A stretch of 64,000 bases of DNA from Lachnospira eligens (GCF_009680455.1 NZ_WKRD01000005.1:124001-188000), one strand, 5' to 3'; shown: positions 35,403 through 43,176, counted from the stretch's first letter. Made by a program: numbers and translations. The notes: a model not told the origin generated them from the letters alone.

Positions 35403-35780
35403 TTATCTTATCTCAGTTGAATAATAATATATTACAAGATTCTTACCTGAATGGATTGTGTCAGATGATAAATCATTCATCTGCATTATATTGTTAATAT
35501 ATGAAGCTGTATCTTCATCCCCATTATTATATCTGTCAGCAAGTGACCATAATGTATCATTATCTTCTACAGATACTGTTGTGTAATACTTATATGTTCG
35601 TGTTCTGTTCGAGTCATCAGAAGCCTTGACAATAATGCCTCCAATAGAAACGGCAAATATAAGAATTGAACATATAATAACCATTCTTAATGACTTGACA
35701 GTCATCTGTCTGTTTCTTCTGCGTCTGTCGCTTCTTTTCTTAGCTGCTGCTCTTCTATATGTGTATTCTGAATTATTCAT
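35403..35780 (-). CDS. LysM membrane protein, YneA-like SOS division inhibitor
   Basis: 125 residues from the ATG complementary to 35778-35780, eight bases after GGAGG. An Arg/Lys-rich cytoplasmic N-terminus (RRAAAKKRSDRRRRNRQ) precedes one membrane segment (about 33-50) and an extracellular LysM domain (about 68-122, with VEDNDTLWSLADRYNNGDED and LVIYYY). YneA of Bacillus has this architecture, lies divergent to lexA and halts division after DNA damage. Here too it is divergent from lexA, and three LexA boxes surround its promoter. The functional name rests on this context rather than close sequence identity. Confidence 0.82.
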   Translation of the reverse strand: MNNSEYTYRRAAAKKRSDRRRRNRQMTVKSLRMVIICSILIFAVSIGGIIVKASDDSNRTRTYKYYTTVSVEDNDTLWSLADRYNNGDEDTASYINNIMQMNDLSSDTIHSGKNLVIYYYSTEIR

Positions 35781-35796
35781 ACGTAAAACCTCCAAT

Positions 35797-35810
35797 CAAA
35801 CAAGTGTTCT
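35797..35810. promoter_or_regulatory. LexA (SOS) box, proximal to the yneA-like gene
   Basis: CAAACAAGTGTTCT agrees with the Gram-positive consensus CGAACRNRYGTTYC at 12 of 14 positions. It lies about eight bases downstream of the predicted transcription start of the yneA-like gene. Confidence 0.65.
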
Positions 35811-35824
35811 GTTGTTATGAGTTG

Positions 35825-35853
35825 ATTATATAATCAGAACATGCGTTTGTCAA
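35825..35853 (-). promoter_or_regulatory. Consensus promoter of the yneA-like gene
   Basis: On the minus strand TTGACA (complement of 35848-35853) and TATAAT (complement of 35825-35830) are exactly 17 bases apart. Such a strong promoter requires repression, which the overlapping LexA box supplies. Confidence 0.85.
35836..35849. promoter_or_regulatory. LexA (SOS) box inside the yneA-like promoter
   Basis: AGAACATGCGTTTG matches CGAACRNRYGTTYC at 12 of 14 positions. It occupies the spacer and touches the -35 hexamer of the minus-strand promoter, an ideal repressor position. Confidence 0.75.
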
Positions 35854-35860
35854 TAAAAAT

Positions 35861-35874
35861 CGAACAAATTTTCC
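35861..35874. promoter_or_regulatory. LexA (SOS) box between the divergent promoters
   Basis: CGAACAAATTTTCC matches the consensus at 13 of 14 positions. It lies just upstream of the yneA-like -35 and about 22 bases upstream of the lexA -35, so it could affect both genes. Confidence 0.75.
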
Positions 35875-35896
35875 GAACATTTTTTCAGAAATTATG

Positions 35897-35926
35897 TTTG
35901 CACATAATGTATAAATGTGGTAAAAT
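35897..35926 (+). promoter_or_regulatory. Candidate lexA promoter
   Basis: TTTGCA (35897-35902) and TAAAAT (35921-35926) with an 18-base spacer precede the lexA ribosome site. It is weaker than the divergent promoter. Confidence 0.5.
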
Positions 35927-35957
35927 TATTTAAAAGAATTTAATGGAGGTTCGTAAT

Positions 35958-36578
35958 ATGGCATATGGCAGAATAACTCAGAAACAGTCTGAGATTCTTG
36001 AATATATTAAATCACAGATTCTTAACAAAGGATATCCACCATCAGTAAGGGATATATGTCAGGCAGTTAATCTTAAGTCTACATCATCTGTTCACGCACA
36101 TCTTGAGTCTTTGGAGAAGAATGGATATATAAGAAGAGACCCGACTAAGTCGCGTACAATAGAGATAATTGATGATAACTTTAATCTTTCAAGGAGAGAG
36201 GTTGTTAATATCCCGTTATTAGGTCAGGTTGCCGCAGGACAGCCACTTCTTGCCGTTGAGAATATAACAGAGTACTTTCCTATTCCATCTGAATACATGC
36301 CAGGTGGAGAGGTATTCATGTTAAAGGTCAAGGGTGACAGCATGATTAATATAGGAATCTACGAAGGCGACCAGATAATAGTAAGAAAGCAGAATACAGC
36401 TTCTAATGGAGAAGTAATTGTTGCACTAGTAGATGATTCAGCAACAGTCAAGCGTTTTTACAAGGAGAACGGACACATAAGACTCCAGCCAGAGAACGAC
36501 TTCATGGACCCAATCATCGTAGACGACTGCGAGATACTAGGAAAAGTAATCGGTTTAATAAGATTAGGTATCAACTAA
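35958..36578 (+). CDS. lexA: SOS repressor LexA
   Basis: 206 residues from the ATG at 35958, seven bases after GGAGGT (an ATG at 35943 has no site). The N-terminal winged helix (about 1-68) contains YPPSVRDICQAVNLKSTSSVHAHLESLEKNGY split across its helices. The C-terminal S24 peptidase has the Ala-Gly autocleavage bond in QVAAGQPL, the catalytic Ser in KGDSMIN and Lys in ATVKRFY. It represses SOS genes until RecA filaments trigger self-cleavage. Its divergent partner and the three boxes between them confirm the assignment. Confidence 0.97.
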   Translation: MAYGRITQKQSEILEYIKSQILNKGYPPSVRDICQAVNLKSTSSVHAHLESLEKNGYIRRDPTKSRTIEIIDDNFNLSRREVVNIPLLGQVAAGQPLLAVENITEYFPIPSEYMPGGEVFMLKVKGDSMINIGIYEGDQIIVRKQNTASNGEVIVALVDDSATVKRFYKENGHIRLQPENDFMDPIIVDDCEILGKVIGLIRLGIN

Positions 36579-36605
36579 TAAGAATTATTATTATTGATTG
36601 AAAAA

Positions 36606-36720
36606 ATCCAGCCATAGATATATAACTAATCCGATAACCAGCCGTGAGAGCTTGGTGAGCTGCCAAAGCAACAAAACAAGCTCTCACGGCGTCCGGATTT
36701 AAATATATCTATAGCTGGAT
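36606..36720. other. Structured foldback element 1 (lexA-rsfS gap)
   Basis: A nested hairpin in the only gap of more than 300 bases (36579-36945). The outer stem pairs ATCCAGCCATAGATATAT (from 36606) with the arm ending at 36720 at 17 of 18 positions. AATCCG (36628-36633) pairs with CGGATT (36694-36699), and a perfect 13-bp inner stem is GCCGTGAGAGCTT (36641-36653) with AAGCTCTCACGGC (36678-36690). The apical part holds CTTGGTGAGCTGC at 36651-36663 and GCGTCCG at 36689. T-rich runs flank both sides, so it can terminate both convergent genes. Its elaborate interior and kinship to element 2 exceed what a terminator needs. Function unknown. Confidence 0.7.
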
Positions 36721-36784
36721 ATATTTTTATTATCCCACAATTAACAACCGTAATGCACTGCATCCTCCCGGTGGCATACGAAGC

Positions 36785-36912
36785 CGTAGGTATATAGATA
36801 ATCAGAACCGTTTGAGGACGCCGGCACTTGGTAAGCTGCTGCAGGCAGCGAACCTAGTACCGCTGCGTCCGAAACCGAGCGAAAGCGGGTTCTTATTATC
36901 TATATACCTACG
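36785..36912. other. Structured foldback element 2 (lexA-rsfS gap)
   Basis: The outer arms 36785-36809 and 36888-36912 pair at 24 of 25 positions. Inside, GGACGC (from 36817) pairs with GCGTCC (36865-36870); GCTGC and GCAGC form a small apical stem at about 36835-36849, and GAGCGAAAGC at about 36877-36886 has a GAAA loop. CTTGGTAAGCTGC (36827-36839) and GCGTCCG (36865-36871) repeat the core of element 1 with the same 38-base offset. Weaker flanking complementarity (CCCGG near 36767 with CCGGG near 36926) may lengthen it. The GC-rich interior contrasts with the AT-rich genome. It may be a structured RNA or a palindromic repeat; I know of no named family that fits. Confidence 0.65.
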
Positions 36913-36945
36913 ACAGAGTCCCTCTCCGGGAAGCCAGCCTAAACA

Positions 36946-37296
36946 TTACAGGCTGTTAATATCAACCTCTTTACCATCACGCCATATACGTTCAATATTA
37001 TAGAACGCTCTGTCATCCTCAGAGAATACATGAACAATAACATCCTTGTAATCAAGAAGAATCCATGAAGCTGTATTATAACCCTCAACCTTAGGATCAT
37101 CGAAGCCAGCCTTGAACATTTCTTCTTCTACATTATCTACCATAGCCTGAATCTGGTTAGTATTGCTACCACTAGCAATAACGAAATAATCTGCAATAAC
37201 AGATACATTGCTGATATCAATAACTCTGATATCTTCAGCCTTCTTATCCTGTAAGGCATCTATGATAACCTTTAACATATTCTTAGAATCTGCCAT
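36946..37296 (-). CDS. rsfS: Ribosomal silencing factor RsfS
   Basis: A 116-residue RsfS/Iojap protein that binds L14 of the 50S subunit and prevents joining with 30S under starvation. Family features are DIRVIDISNVSVIADYFVIASGSNTNQIQAMVDNVEE in parts, WILLDYKDVIVHVFSEDDRAFYNIERIW near the C-terminus. It is the last gene of the obg-yhbY-nadD-yqeK-rsfS run, three bases after yqeK. A small CAGCCT/AGGCTG hairpin (36935-36955) overlaps its stop. Confidence 0.95.
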   Translation of the reverse strand: MADSKNMLKVIIDALQDKKAEDIRVIDISNVSVIADYFVIASGSNTNQIQAMVDNVEEEMFKAGFDDPKVEGYNTASWILLDYKDVIVHVFSEDDRAFYNIERIWRDGKEVDINSL

Positions 37297-37299
37297 ATC

Positions 37300-37896
37300 T
37301 TAATTCTCTCTTTCTTTAATAATCCCTTTGTAGTATTCGTAGGTATCAACGGTCTGTGTATCGATATTACGACCAGTTTTTCTTATATACGAAAGGGTGT
37401 CGTCTAATATTACATAAGCCGCCATATCAATATCAGTGAATGCCATATGTCTTATGTCATCAAGATTGGCAGCTTTATTTCTGTAGGGTTCAATATAATC
37501 TGCAATGAATACAATCTTTTCTAATAAAGTCATTGCAGGCTTTCCTGTTGTATGCCACTGGATGGCAGAACATATTTCATCATCTTCAACATTGTACTTG
37601 TGTGTTGCATAATATGCACCAAGCTTTGAATGAAGCAGATAAGGACTTTCAAACTCAATATCTGATATTGGAAGTCCAAATAGTTCACATTCAGCAATCT
37701 TTACATCATCAGGAACACATTTGGCACAATCATGAAGAAGACCTGCAATATACGCCTTGTTCATATCTGCACCATGACACATGGCAAGACAGGCACTTGT
37801 ATTAGCAACACCCAGTGTATGCTGGTATCGCATGTTGTCTGTACGGAGTGCGTCTTTTACCTGTGTTCTTAATTGTTCAATATATTTGTTATCCAT
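37300..37896 (-). CDS. yqeK: YqeK-type HD phosphohydrolase (diadenosine tetraphosphatase)
   Basis: A 198-residue HD-domain protein. HTLGVANTSACLAMCHG, LLHDCAKCV (the HD dyad), LLHSKLGAYYA and IQWHTTGKP supply the metal ligands. YqeK proteins hydrolyse Ap4A symmetrically to two ADP. The gene lies between nadD and rsfS, its usual neighbours. Confidence 0.92.
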   Translation of the reverse strand: MDNKYIEQLRTQVKDALRTDNMRYQHTLGVANTSACLAMCHGADMNKAYIAGLLHDCAKCVPDDVKIAECELFGLPISDIEFESPYLLHSKLGAYYATHKYNVEDDEICSAIQWHTTGKPAMTLLEKIVFIADYIEPYRNKAANLDDIRHMAFTDIDMAAYVILDDTLSYIRKTGRNIDTQTVDTYEYYKGIIKEREN

Positions 37897-37907
37897 AATA
37901 AAACCTC

Positions 37908-38516
37908 TTAAACATAAAGTTTTCTGGACTTTATATACTCTTCTACTTCTTCGCCGACATCTTCTTTTACTGACAGACCCATTGCAACCTTCTTTCGTAT
38001 ATCAGTTGAACTGTAAGGAAGTTCCGGAACATCAATAAAATCAATAACCGCACCATATTTATCAGCAAGAAAATGTTTCTGCTCTATAAGTACACTGGCT
38101 GAATTATTGTCCCTGTTAGCACATAAAAGATGACAATGGCTGCATATATACTCAGGATGATACCAGTCCTGAATATAAAGAAGCGAATCTGCACCTATTA
38201 TAAAATATATTTTCTTATATGAATCATATATCTGTGCAAGTGTATCGGCTGTGTAGGTATTACCGGGACGGTCAGTTTCAATCGTAGAAAGTGACATGTA
38301 ATCAAAAGGTTTAATTGCAAGCTTTACCATATTACAACGGTCAGTTGCACTTACAATTGGAGAATTATCTTTGTAAGCAGGTGTGCCTGAAGGCATGAAT
38401 AATATTTCATCAATATCAGACTGTTCGTAAGCACATCTGGCAATACCTGTGTGTCCTTTGTGGATTGGATTAAATGTCCCCCCCATAATACCTATTATTT
38501 TGTCTGAATTAATCAT
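37908..38516 (-). CDS. nadD: Nicotinate-nucleotide adenylyltransferase
   Basis: 202 residues. Transfers AMP from ATP to nicotinate mononucleotide in NAD synthesis. The nucleotidyltransferase motifs are IMGGTFNPIHKGHTGIA (GxFxPxHxGH) and YSSTDIRKKV (SSTxIR). The ATG overlaps the yhbY stop (ATGA), and 11 bases separate it from yqeK. Confidence 0.95.
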   Translation of the reverse strand: MINSDKIIGIMGGTFNPIHKGHTGIARCAYEQSDIDEILFMPSGTPAYKDNSPIVSATDRCNMVKLAIKPFDYMSLSTIETDRPGNTYTADTLAQIYDSYKKIYFIIGADSLLYIQDWYHPEYICSHCHLLCANRDNNSASVLIEQKHFLADKYGAVIDFIDVPELPYSSTDIRKKVAMGLSVKEDVGEEVEEYIKSRKLYV

Positions 38517-38800
38517 GGTAAAATGATTTTTTTGTTGTCCTTAGATTCCTTGTAAAGAACGATTTTCTTTCCAATAACCTGAACAACCTGTGAGCGTGTT
38601 CTTTCTGCAACCATCTGTGCGATTTCTCTAGGGTCATCGGCACAGTTATTAAGAACACTTATTTTGATAAGTTCTCTTGCCTCAAGAGCTTCTGCAATAG
38701 CTGCAGTGTTCTCAGGAGTAAGACTGTTCTTTCCAAACTGGAATATTGGATCCATTGTCATTGCAAGACCCTTTAAATAAGCTCTCTGTTTGCTTGTCAT
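38513..38800 (-). CDS. yhbY: YhbY/CRM-domain ribosome assembly RNA-binding protein
   Basis: 95 residues forming a single CRM domain: LTSKQRAYLKGLA-like start MTSKQRAYLKGLAMTMDPIF, FQFGKNSLTPE, and the GxxG-like VAERTRSQVVQVIGKKIVLYK end. It associates with pre-50S subunits. It is coupled to nadD downstream and lies 17 bases after obg. Confidence 0.93.
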   Translation of the reverse strand: MTSKQRAYLKGLAMTMDPIFQFGKNSLTPENTAAIAEALEARELIKISVLNNCADDPREIAQMVAERTRSQVVQVIGKKIVLYKESKDNKKIILP

Positions 38801-38817
38801 ATATTCTCTCCTATTAA

Positions 38818-40110
38818 TTATGCTTTATAGTAATCAAACTCAAGGTAATCACCAACGATAACTGTATCGCCTTCCTCAATTCCAAGCTTCTCAAGTTCAT
38901 CAAGAACACCTGAGCGCTTCATGAATTTCTGGAAGAAATCAAATCCCTTTTCAGATTCAAGGTTAGTATAACCAAGCATTTTATCAATCTTTGGTCCGTT
39001 GACAACGTATACGCCATCTTCGTTAATAGAAACTTCAAAGCTTTCGTTAGGATTATCCATAAGCTCGTCGTAGTCAAATTCTTTTTCAAATAATACAGGT
39101 TCGTCCTTGAAGTTATCAAGCAGTGTTCTGACTGCGTATAACAGCTCTTTAACGCCCTGTCCTGTAACAGCTGATATAGGATATACCTTAATACCTTCCG
39201 GCTCAAATGCATCTCTTATAGCCTGTACAGGGTCACTGCCATCATTATATATAACATCAATCTTATTAGCTGCTATAACCTGTGGTCTTTCAAGAAGCTT
39301 AGGATTATAATTCTCAAGCTCTTTGTTAATAGCCTTAATATCAGCTATAGGATCACGGCCTTCAGTTGAAGCTGCATCAACAATATGAATAATGACTTTA
39401 GTTCTCTCAATATGACGTAAGAACTGGTGTCCAAGACCAACACCTTCTGATGCACCCTCAATAAGACCAGGAATATCAGCAATAACGAAACCTTTACCAC
39501 CATCAAGATCAACAACACCAAGGTTAGGATTAAGTGTTGTGAAATGATAATTGGCAATCTTAGGTCTTGCATTAGTTACTCTTGATAAAAATGTTGATTT
39601 ACCAACATTAGGGAATCCTACAAGACCAACATCAGCAATAACCTTAAGTTCAAGACGAACCCATAATTCCTGCGCATCCTGTCCAGGCTGTGCATACTGT
39701 GGAGCCTGCATGGTAGATGTAGCATAGTTCATGTTACCTTTACCACCACGGCCACCTTTAAGAATAGTTTCCTGAAGGTTATCTCCAGACATATCTGCAA
39801 TAACTTTACCGGATTCATCATCATATATAACAGTTCCTTCAGGCACTTTAATTATAAGGTCTTCACCATCTTTACCTGTGCATCTTCTCTTGCCGCCTTC
39901 TTCGCCGCTTTCAGCAATATATTTGCTGTTATGTCTGAAATCACCGAGTGTATTAAGCCCTTTATCGACCATAAAAATAATATCTCCGCCATGACCGCCA
40001 TTGCCGCCATCAGGACCGCCAGCAGGAACATAAAGCTCTCTACGGAAGCTTACATGACCATCTCCACCCTTGCCGGATTTAATAAAAATGCGGACTCTGT
40101 CTGCAAACAT
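38818..40110 (-). CDS. obg: GTPase Obg/CgtA
   Basis: 430 residues. The Gly-rich Obg fold (about 1-158: SGKGGDGHVSFRRE, GGPDGGNGGHGGD), the G domain (GFPNVGKSTFLS, FVIADIPGLIEGAS, NKID) and a C-terminal OCT domain (about 350-420) are all present. It acts in 50S maturation and stress control. It follows the rpmA terminator, so it needs its own promoter or read-through. GGAGG lies about seven bases before the ATG. Confidence 0.97.
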   Translation of the reverse strand: MFADRVRIFIKSGKGGDGHVSFRRELYVPAGGPDGGNGGHGGDIIFMVDKGLNTLGDFRHNSKYIAESGEEGGKRRCTGKDGEDLIIKVPEGTVIYDDESGKVIADMSGDNLQETILKGGRGGKGNMNYATSTMQAPQYAQPGQDAQELWVRLELKVIADVGLVGFPNVGKSTFLSRVTNARPKIANYHFTTLNPNLGVVDLDGGKGFVIADIPGLIEGASEGVGLGHQFLRHIERTKVIIHIVDAASTEGRDPIADIKAINKELENYNPKLLERPQVIAANKIDVIYNDGSDPVQAIRDAFEPEGIKVYPISAVTGQGVKELLYAVRTLLDNFKDEPVLFEKEFDYDELMDNPNESFEVSINEDGVYVVNGPKIDKMLGYTNLESEKGFDFFQKFMKRSGVLDELEKLGIEEGDTVIVGDYLEFDYYKA

Positions 40111-40171
40111 AACCTTTCCTCCATTCTATATTTAAATTATGTTAACTGTTTAGAATTAACATTTACAAATT

Positions 40172-40205
40172 AAGAAAAAAGCTCCAAATCCGAAGACTTG
40201 GAGCT
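40172..40205 (-). terminator. Terminator/attenuator between rpmA and obg
   Basis: On the minus strand AGCTCCAAGTC, a TTCG tetraloop and GATTTGGAGCT form an 11-bp stem with one G-U pair (40180-40205), followed by TTTTTT. It separates abundant ribosomal protein expression from obg. Confidence 0.9.
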
Positions 40206-40215
40206 AAAAAACAAA

Positions 40216-40506
40216 TTAGTCGTTTGAAACAACAGGATAAACAGAAACCTGCTTTCTATCCTTGCCCTTTCTTTCGAACTTAACAGTTCCATCAACAAGT
40301 GCGAATAATGTATCATCGCCACCACGACCAACATTAACACCTGGATGAATCTTTGTTCCACGCTGTCTGTAAAGAATATTACCAGCTAAAACAAACTGTC
40401 CGTCAGCTCTCTTAGCGCCTAATCTCTTAGACTCTGAATCTCTACCATTCTTTGTAGAACCTACACCCTTTTTATGAGCGAATAACTGAAGATTCATATT
40501 TAACAT
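40216..40506 (-). CDS. rpmA: 50S ribosomal protein L27 with cleavable N-terminus
   Basis: 96 residues from the ATG complementary to 40504-40506, nine bases after GGAGG. The N-terminus [16 protein letters not shown] carries the Firmicutes extension (LQLFA|HKKG) removed by the Prp protease before assembly at the peptidyl transferase centre. [14 protein letters not shown] and [15 protein letters not shown] are typical. prp lies four bases upstream, in the rplU-prp-rpmA order. Confidence 0.97.
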   Translation of the reverse strand: MLNMNLQLFAHKKGVGSTKNGRDSESKRLGAKRADGQFVLAGNILYRQRGTKIHPGVNVGRGGDDTLFALVDGTVKFERKGKDRKQVSVYPVVSND

Positions 40507-40510
40507 AAGG

Positions 40511-40837
40511 TTACACCTCCTTAACACTAATTGATAAGTATTTCGGATTATCCTCAGCCACAGAACTAACACCTAATTCATATGACTTAAGTAAAATCGA
40601 AGTTTCCGGACTAACAGGCATAGCCATCTTAAAGATAACAATTCCTTCATCCTCATTAACTGACACATCAAACTTATCATCGGTAAAAGCCTCTATCGAA
40701 TTAATAGTATTGATTGTCAGAACTGAAATAGCAGAACATATAATATCACTGCCGGATTCAGCATATCCTGCATGACCTGCAGAATAAAAACCTGTGATCT
40801 CTTTTTCAGAGTTCTTAAAAAAAGTTATATGAGTCAT
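40511..40837 (-). CDS. prp: Ribosomal-processing cysteine protease Prp
   Basis: 108 residues, starting at the ATG complementary to 40835-40837, eight bases after GAGGTG. The catalytic His is in [11 protein letters not shown] and the Cys in [10 protein letters not shown]. It cleaves the N-terminal extension of L27, which is present in the adjacent rpmA product. The pair is a good example of enzyme and substrate encoded together. Confidence 0.94.
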   Translation of the reverse strand: MTHITFFKNSEKEITGFYSAGHAGYAESGSDIICSAISVLTINTINSIEAFTDDKFDVSVNEDEGIVIFKMAMPVSPETSILLKSYELGVSSVAEDNPKYLSISVKEV

Positions 40838-40870
40838 GAATAACACACCTCACAAACATCCATACAAAAA

Positions 40871-41179
40871 TTAAGCATTAATCTTTTCAATCTTAACTTC
40901 TGTGTAAGCCTGTCTATGACCATTCTTCTTGTGATATCCAGTCTTTCTCTTGTACTTGTAAACGATAACCTTCTTATCTCTGCCTTCGCCTACAACGCTA
41001 GCTGTAACTGTAGCACCGGCAACTGTTGGCTCACCAACCTTAGCCTCGCCGTTGTTTACAAAAAGAACCTGATCAAATGTAACAGTGTCACCAGCATTAA
41101 CTGCAAGCTTCTCAACTCTGATAGTATCGCCTTCAGAAACTGTGTACTGCTTACCACCTGTTGCTATAATTGCGTACAT
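40871..41179 (-). CDS. rplU: 50S ribosomal protein L21
   Basis: 102 residues: [20 protein letters not shown] at the start and [19 protein letters not shown] at the end are diagnostic. It binds 23S rRNA with L20. AAGGAGG precedes the ATG by about seven bases. First gene of rplU-prp-rpmA. Confidence 0.98.
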   Translation of the reverse strand: MYAIIATGGKQYTVSEGDTIRVEKLAVNAGDTVTFDQVLFVNNGEAKVGEPTVAGATVTASVVGEGRDKKVIVYKYKRKTGYHKKNGHRQAYTEVKIEKINA

Positions 41180-41270
41180 ATGGTATCCTCCTTAATTAAA
41201 TACTCGCCAGTTTTGGGGAATCCGACATACATCAGATACACTTATACCCTAACTGAGCGGCACACAAAAT
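41180..41270 (-). promoter_or_regulatory. rplU untranslated leader, possible L21 autoregulatory leader
   Basis: About 85 bases of leader lie between the predicted start near 41266 and the rplU ATG. An L21 leader motif is known upstream of rplU in Firmicutes, and the position fits. I cannot confirm the fold by eye. Confidence 0.3.
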
Positions 41271-41272
41271 AT

Positions 41273-41301
41273 ATAATATACATTCAGTTACTATTTGTCA
41301 A
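41273..41301 (-). promoter_or_regulatory. Consensus promoter of rplU-prp-rpmA
   Basis: On the minus strand TTGACA (complement of 41296-41301) and TATTAT (complement of 41273-41278) are 17 bases apart, as expected for a strongly expressed ribosomal protein operon. Confidence 0.85.
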
Positions 41302-41329
41302 ATGTTTTTTAGAAATATTTTAAAAATTT

Positions 41330-41926
41330 TCAGATAATCCATAAGCCGGCAATTCCACATATAATTCCTACTGCGAATCCGGCAACAACATCTCTTACAA
41401 AATGTACTCCTGCAAGCACTCTGCTTGCTGCCATAATTGCTACAAGCATAAGCATTATAATCCCTACTGGAACAGAAACATAAAACCAGCACATCGCAAT
41501 AATTGTAATGGAAAAAACATGTCTGCTTGGCATTGATTCCCCTTTAGTATCTTTAACGAACAAGGGCTTTATATTGTATTTTTCATAGGGTCTTTTCGCA
41601 TCAATACATTTTCTTATAACTGATACAAGAATAAATGATGTAAAAGGTGTCAGAATAAGCTTGGATGTAAGTAAAAATTTATCAGTTTCAACAACTATAC
41701 CGCTGTTTCTTAACATAATCGGAGTTGTCTCAGAAAAGAAAGTCCCATGAAAACTCATTATTATAAGAAGAATGTATGCAAATGCGATAAAATAAGCCAT
41801 ATATTTGTATATGAATTTAAGAATTGCATAAGCCGGCTTACAATTAAGAAACCATTCTGATATCTTTCTATATCTTCTTTCGTATGCAGGAATCTCCTGT
41901 GAAATATTTACTTCAGTATTATCCAT
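41330..41926 (-). CDS. PAP2-family membrane phosphatase
   Basis: 198 residues with about five membrane segments. The PAP2 phosphatase signature is complete: AKRPYEKYN (motif 1), SMPSRHVFS (motif 2) and SRVLAGVHFVRDVVAG (motif 3). Substrates may be undecaprenyl pyrophosphate or a lipid phosphate. The ATG complementary to 41924-41926 follows GGAGG at only four bases; an ATG at 41941 lacks a site. It is the last gene after the his operon and RNase gene, 17 bases downstream. Confidence 0.88.
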   Translation of the reverse strand: MDNTEVNISQEIPAYERRYRKISEWFLNCKPAYAILKFIYKYMAYFIAFAYILLIIMSFHGTFFSETTPIMLRNSGIVVETDKFLLTSKLILTPFTSFILVSVIRKCIDAKRPYEKYNIKPLFVKDTKGESMPSRHVFSITIIAMCWFYVSVPVGIIMLMLVAIMAASRVLAGVHFVRDVVAGFAVGIICGIAGLWII

Positions 41927-41943
41927 AAATCCTCCATGCATTT

Positions 41944-43173
41944 TCAGGCTTTATTAAGACTTTCAGACAGACTTTTTCCAATTTTCTTTCGTGTAATCTC
42001 AACAAGACCAAGCTTGGTGATGTCAACGATTGTAGTGTTTACTATATCCTTTTTTGCCAGAGATTTCAAATGTTCCATCAGAATATCGCAATTTCTCTGA
42101 TTCATATTAATAAAATCAACGATAATAATTCCCGAGAGATTTCTTACCTTAATCTGCTGGCACAGCTTGTCTGCGGCTTCAAGATTAGTTTTTAATGCAG
42201 AAGCCTCGATTGCTTCCATGCTCTTTGCCTTAGCTACATTCTTACCAGAATTAACATCAATGACAGAAAGTGCTTCAGTCTGTTCGATAATAAGATATCC
42301 ACCTGATTTTAACCAGACCTTCTTGGAAAGAGCGGTATCTATCTCTTTTTCTATAGAATAGAGCTTGTATAAAGGCCATAATTCATCTTTATACATACGG
42401 ATACTTATATTACTGCTATGAGGCAGATATGTTTCTAATTCATTATATATAGCCGGAATATCTGTGATAATCTCAACACTGTCTTTTCCAGACAGATGAA
42501 CAATTTCCTCAATATATCCAGGTCTGTCTTTATGTACAAGTGTATAGAACTTTGAAAAAACAGCTTTTTGGAGCATATCAGTGTATTCGTCACACAATGT
42601 GTTTACATCTTTAATAATATCATCAATATCAGCATCAGCACAGCCGCTTCTTAATATTATTCCGAAATTTGAAAGATAATCATAGCCTGTTTTTTCTATG
42701 GCTTCCTGCTGCTTCTGAATGAGAATGTCAGCAACACGTTTTTTTATCTCTGTGATTGTTTCATTAGATTTTATCTTTTTTGAAATGTGAACACCTTTTA
42801 CATCGTTGGAAACAACTGAATAATTGCCGGTAAGCTCTATCTTTGAAGATACCTTTGCAGGTTTGGTTTTAAGCGGCTCAGTTATAACTTTTACGAGAAT
42901 TCTGTCGCCCTGACATATTGCAGGATTGTTTTTCTCATTAAAAAATATTGGTGCTTTGTTGTCTGGTATAGAGTAATAACATTTCTGCTTATCCTCTATC
43001 TCAATAAATGCAGCGTTAATATTCTTAACTACATTTTCAACTCTTCCAACATATATGTTACCAACAACACTGCCACTATCTAAAGGCTTAAGATAGTGGC
43101 AGGTATTATCAGAAGTATATATGCAACAGAAGATTTTATTGTTAATATCTGTGATTATATATTTATATTCCAT
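41944..43173 (-). CDS. Ribonuclease E/G family protein, short form
   Basis: 409 residues. An S1-like domain (about 35-110, with GNIYVGRVENVVKNINAAFIEI in parts) precedes the RNase H-like and DNase I-like core. The two catalytic Asp are in SVIDVNSGKN (about 305) and IIIVDFIN (about 352). The protein stops after LGLVEITRKKIGKSLSESL, just where the CPxCxG zinc-link and small domain of RNase E/G would begin. It may therefore be unable to form the usual tetramer. It starts three bases after the hisA-hisI fusion gene. Confidence 0.88.
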   Translation of the reverse strand: MEYKYIITDINNKIFCCIYTSDNTCHYLKPLDSGSVVGNIYVGRVENVVKNINAAFIEIEDKQKCYYSIPDNKAPIFFNEKNNPAICQGDRILVKVITEPLKTKPAKVSSKIELTGNYSVVSNDVKGVHISKKIKSNETITEIKKRVADILIQKQQEAIEKTGYDYLSNFGIILRSGCADADIDDIIKDVNTLCDEYTDMLQKAVFSKFYTLVHKDRPGYIEEIVHLSGKDSVEIITDIPAIYNELETYLPHSSNISIRMYKDELWPLYKLYSIEKEIDTALSKKVWLKSGGYLIIEQTEALSVIDVNSGKNVAKAKSMEAIEASALKTNLEAADKLCQQIKVRNLSGIIIVDFINMNQRNCDILMEHLKSLAKKDIVNTTIVDITKLGLVEITRKKIGKSLSESLNKA

Positions 43174-43176
43174 AAA

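Noticed and set aside
36750-36945. Possible tRNA or small rRNA-like gene because of GC-rich stems
   Set aside because: No acceptor stem, T-loop GTTC arm or CCA end can be arranged, and the size and nesting differ from tRNA.
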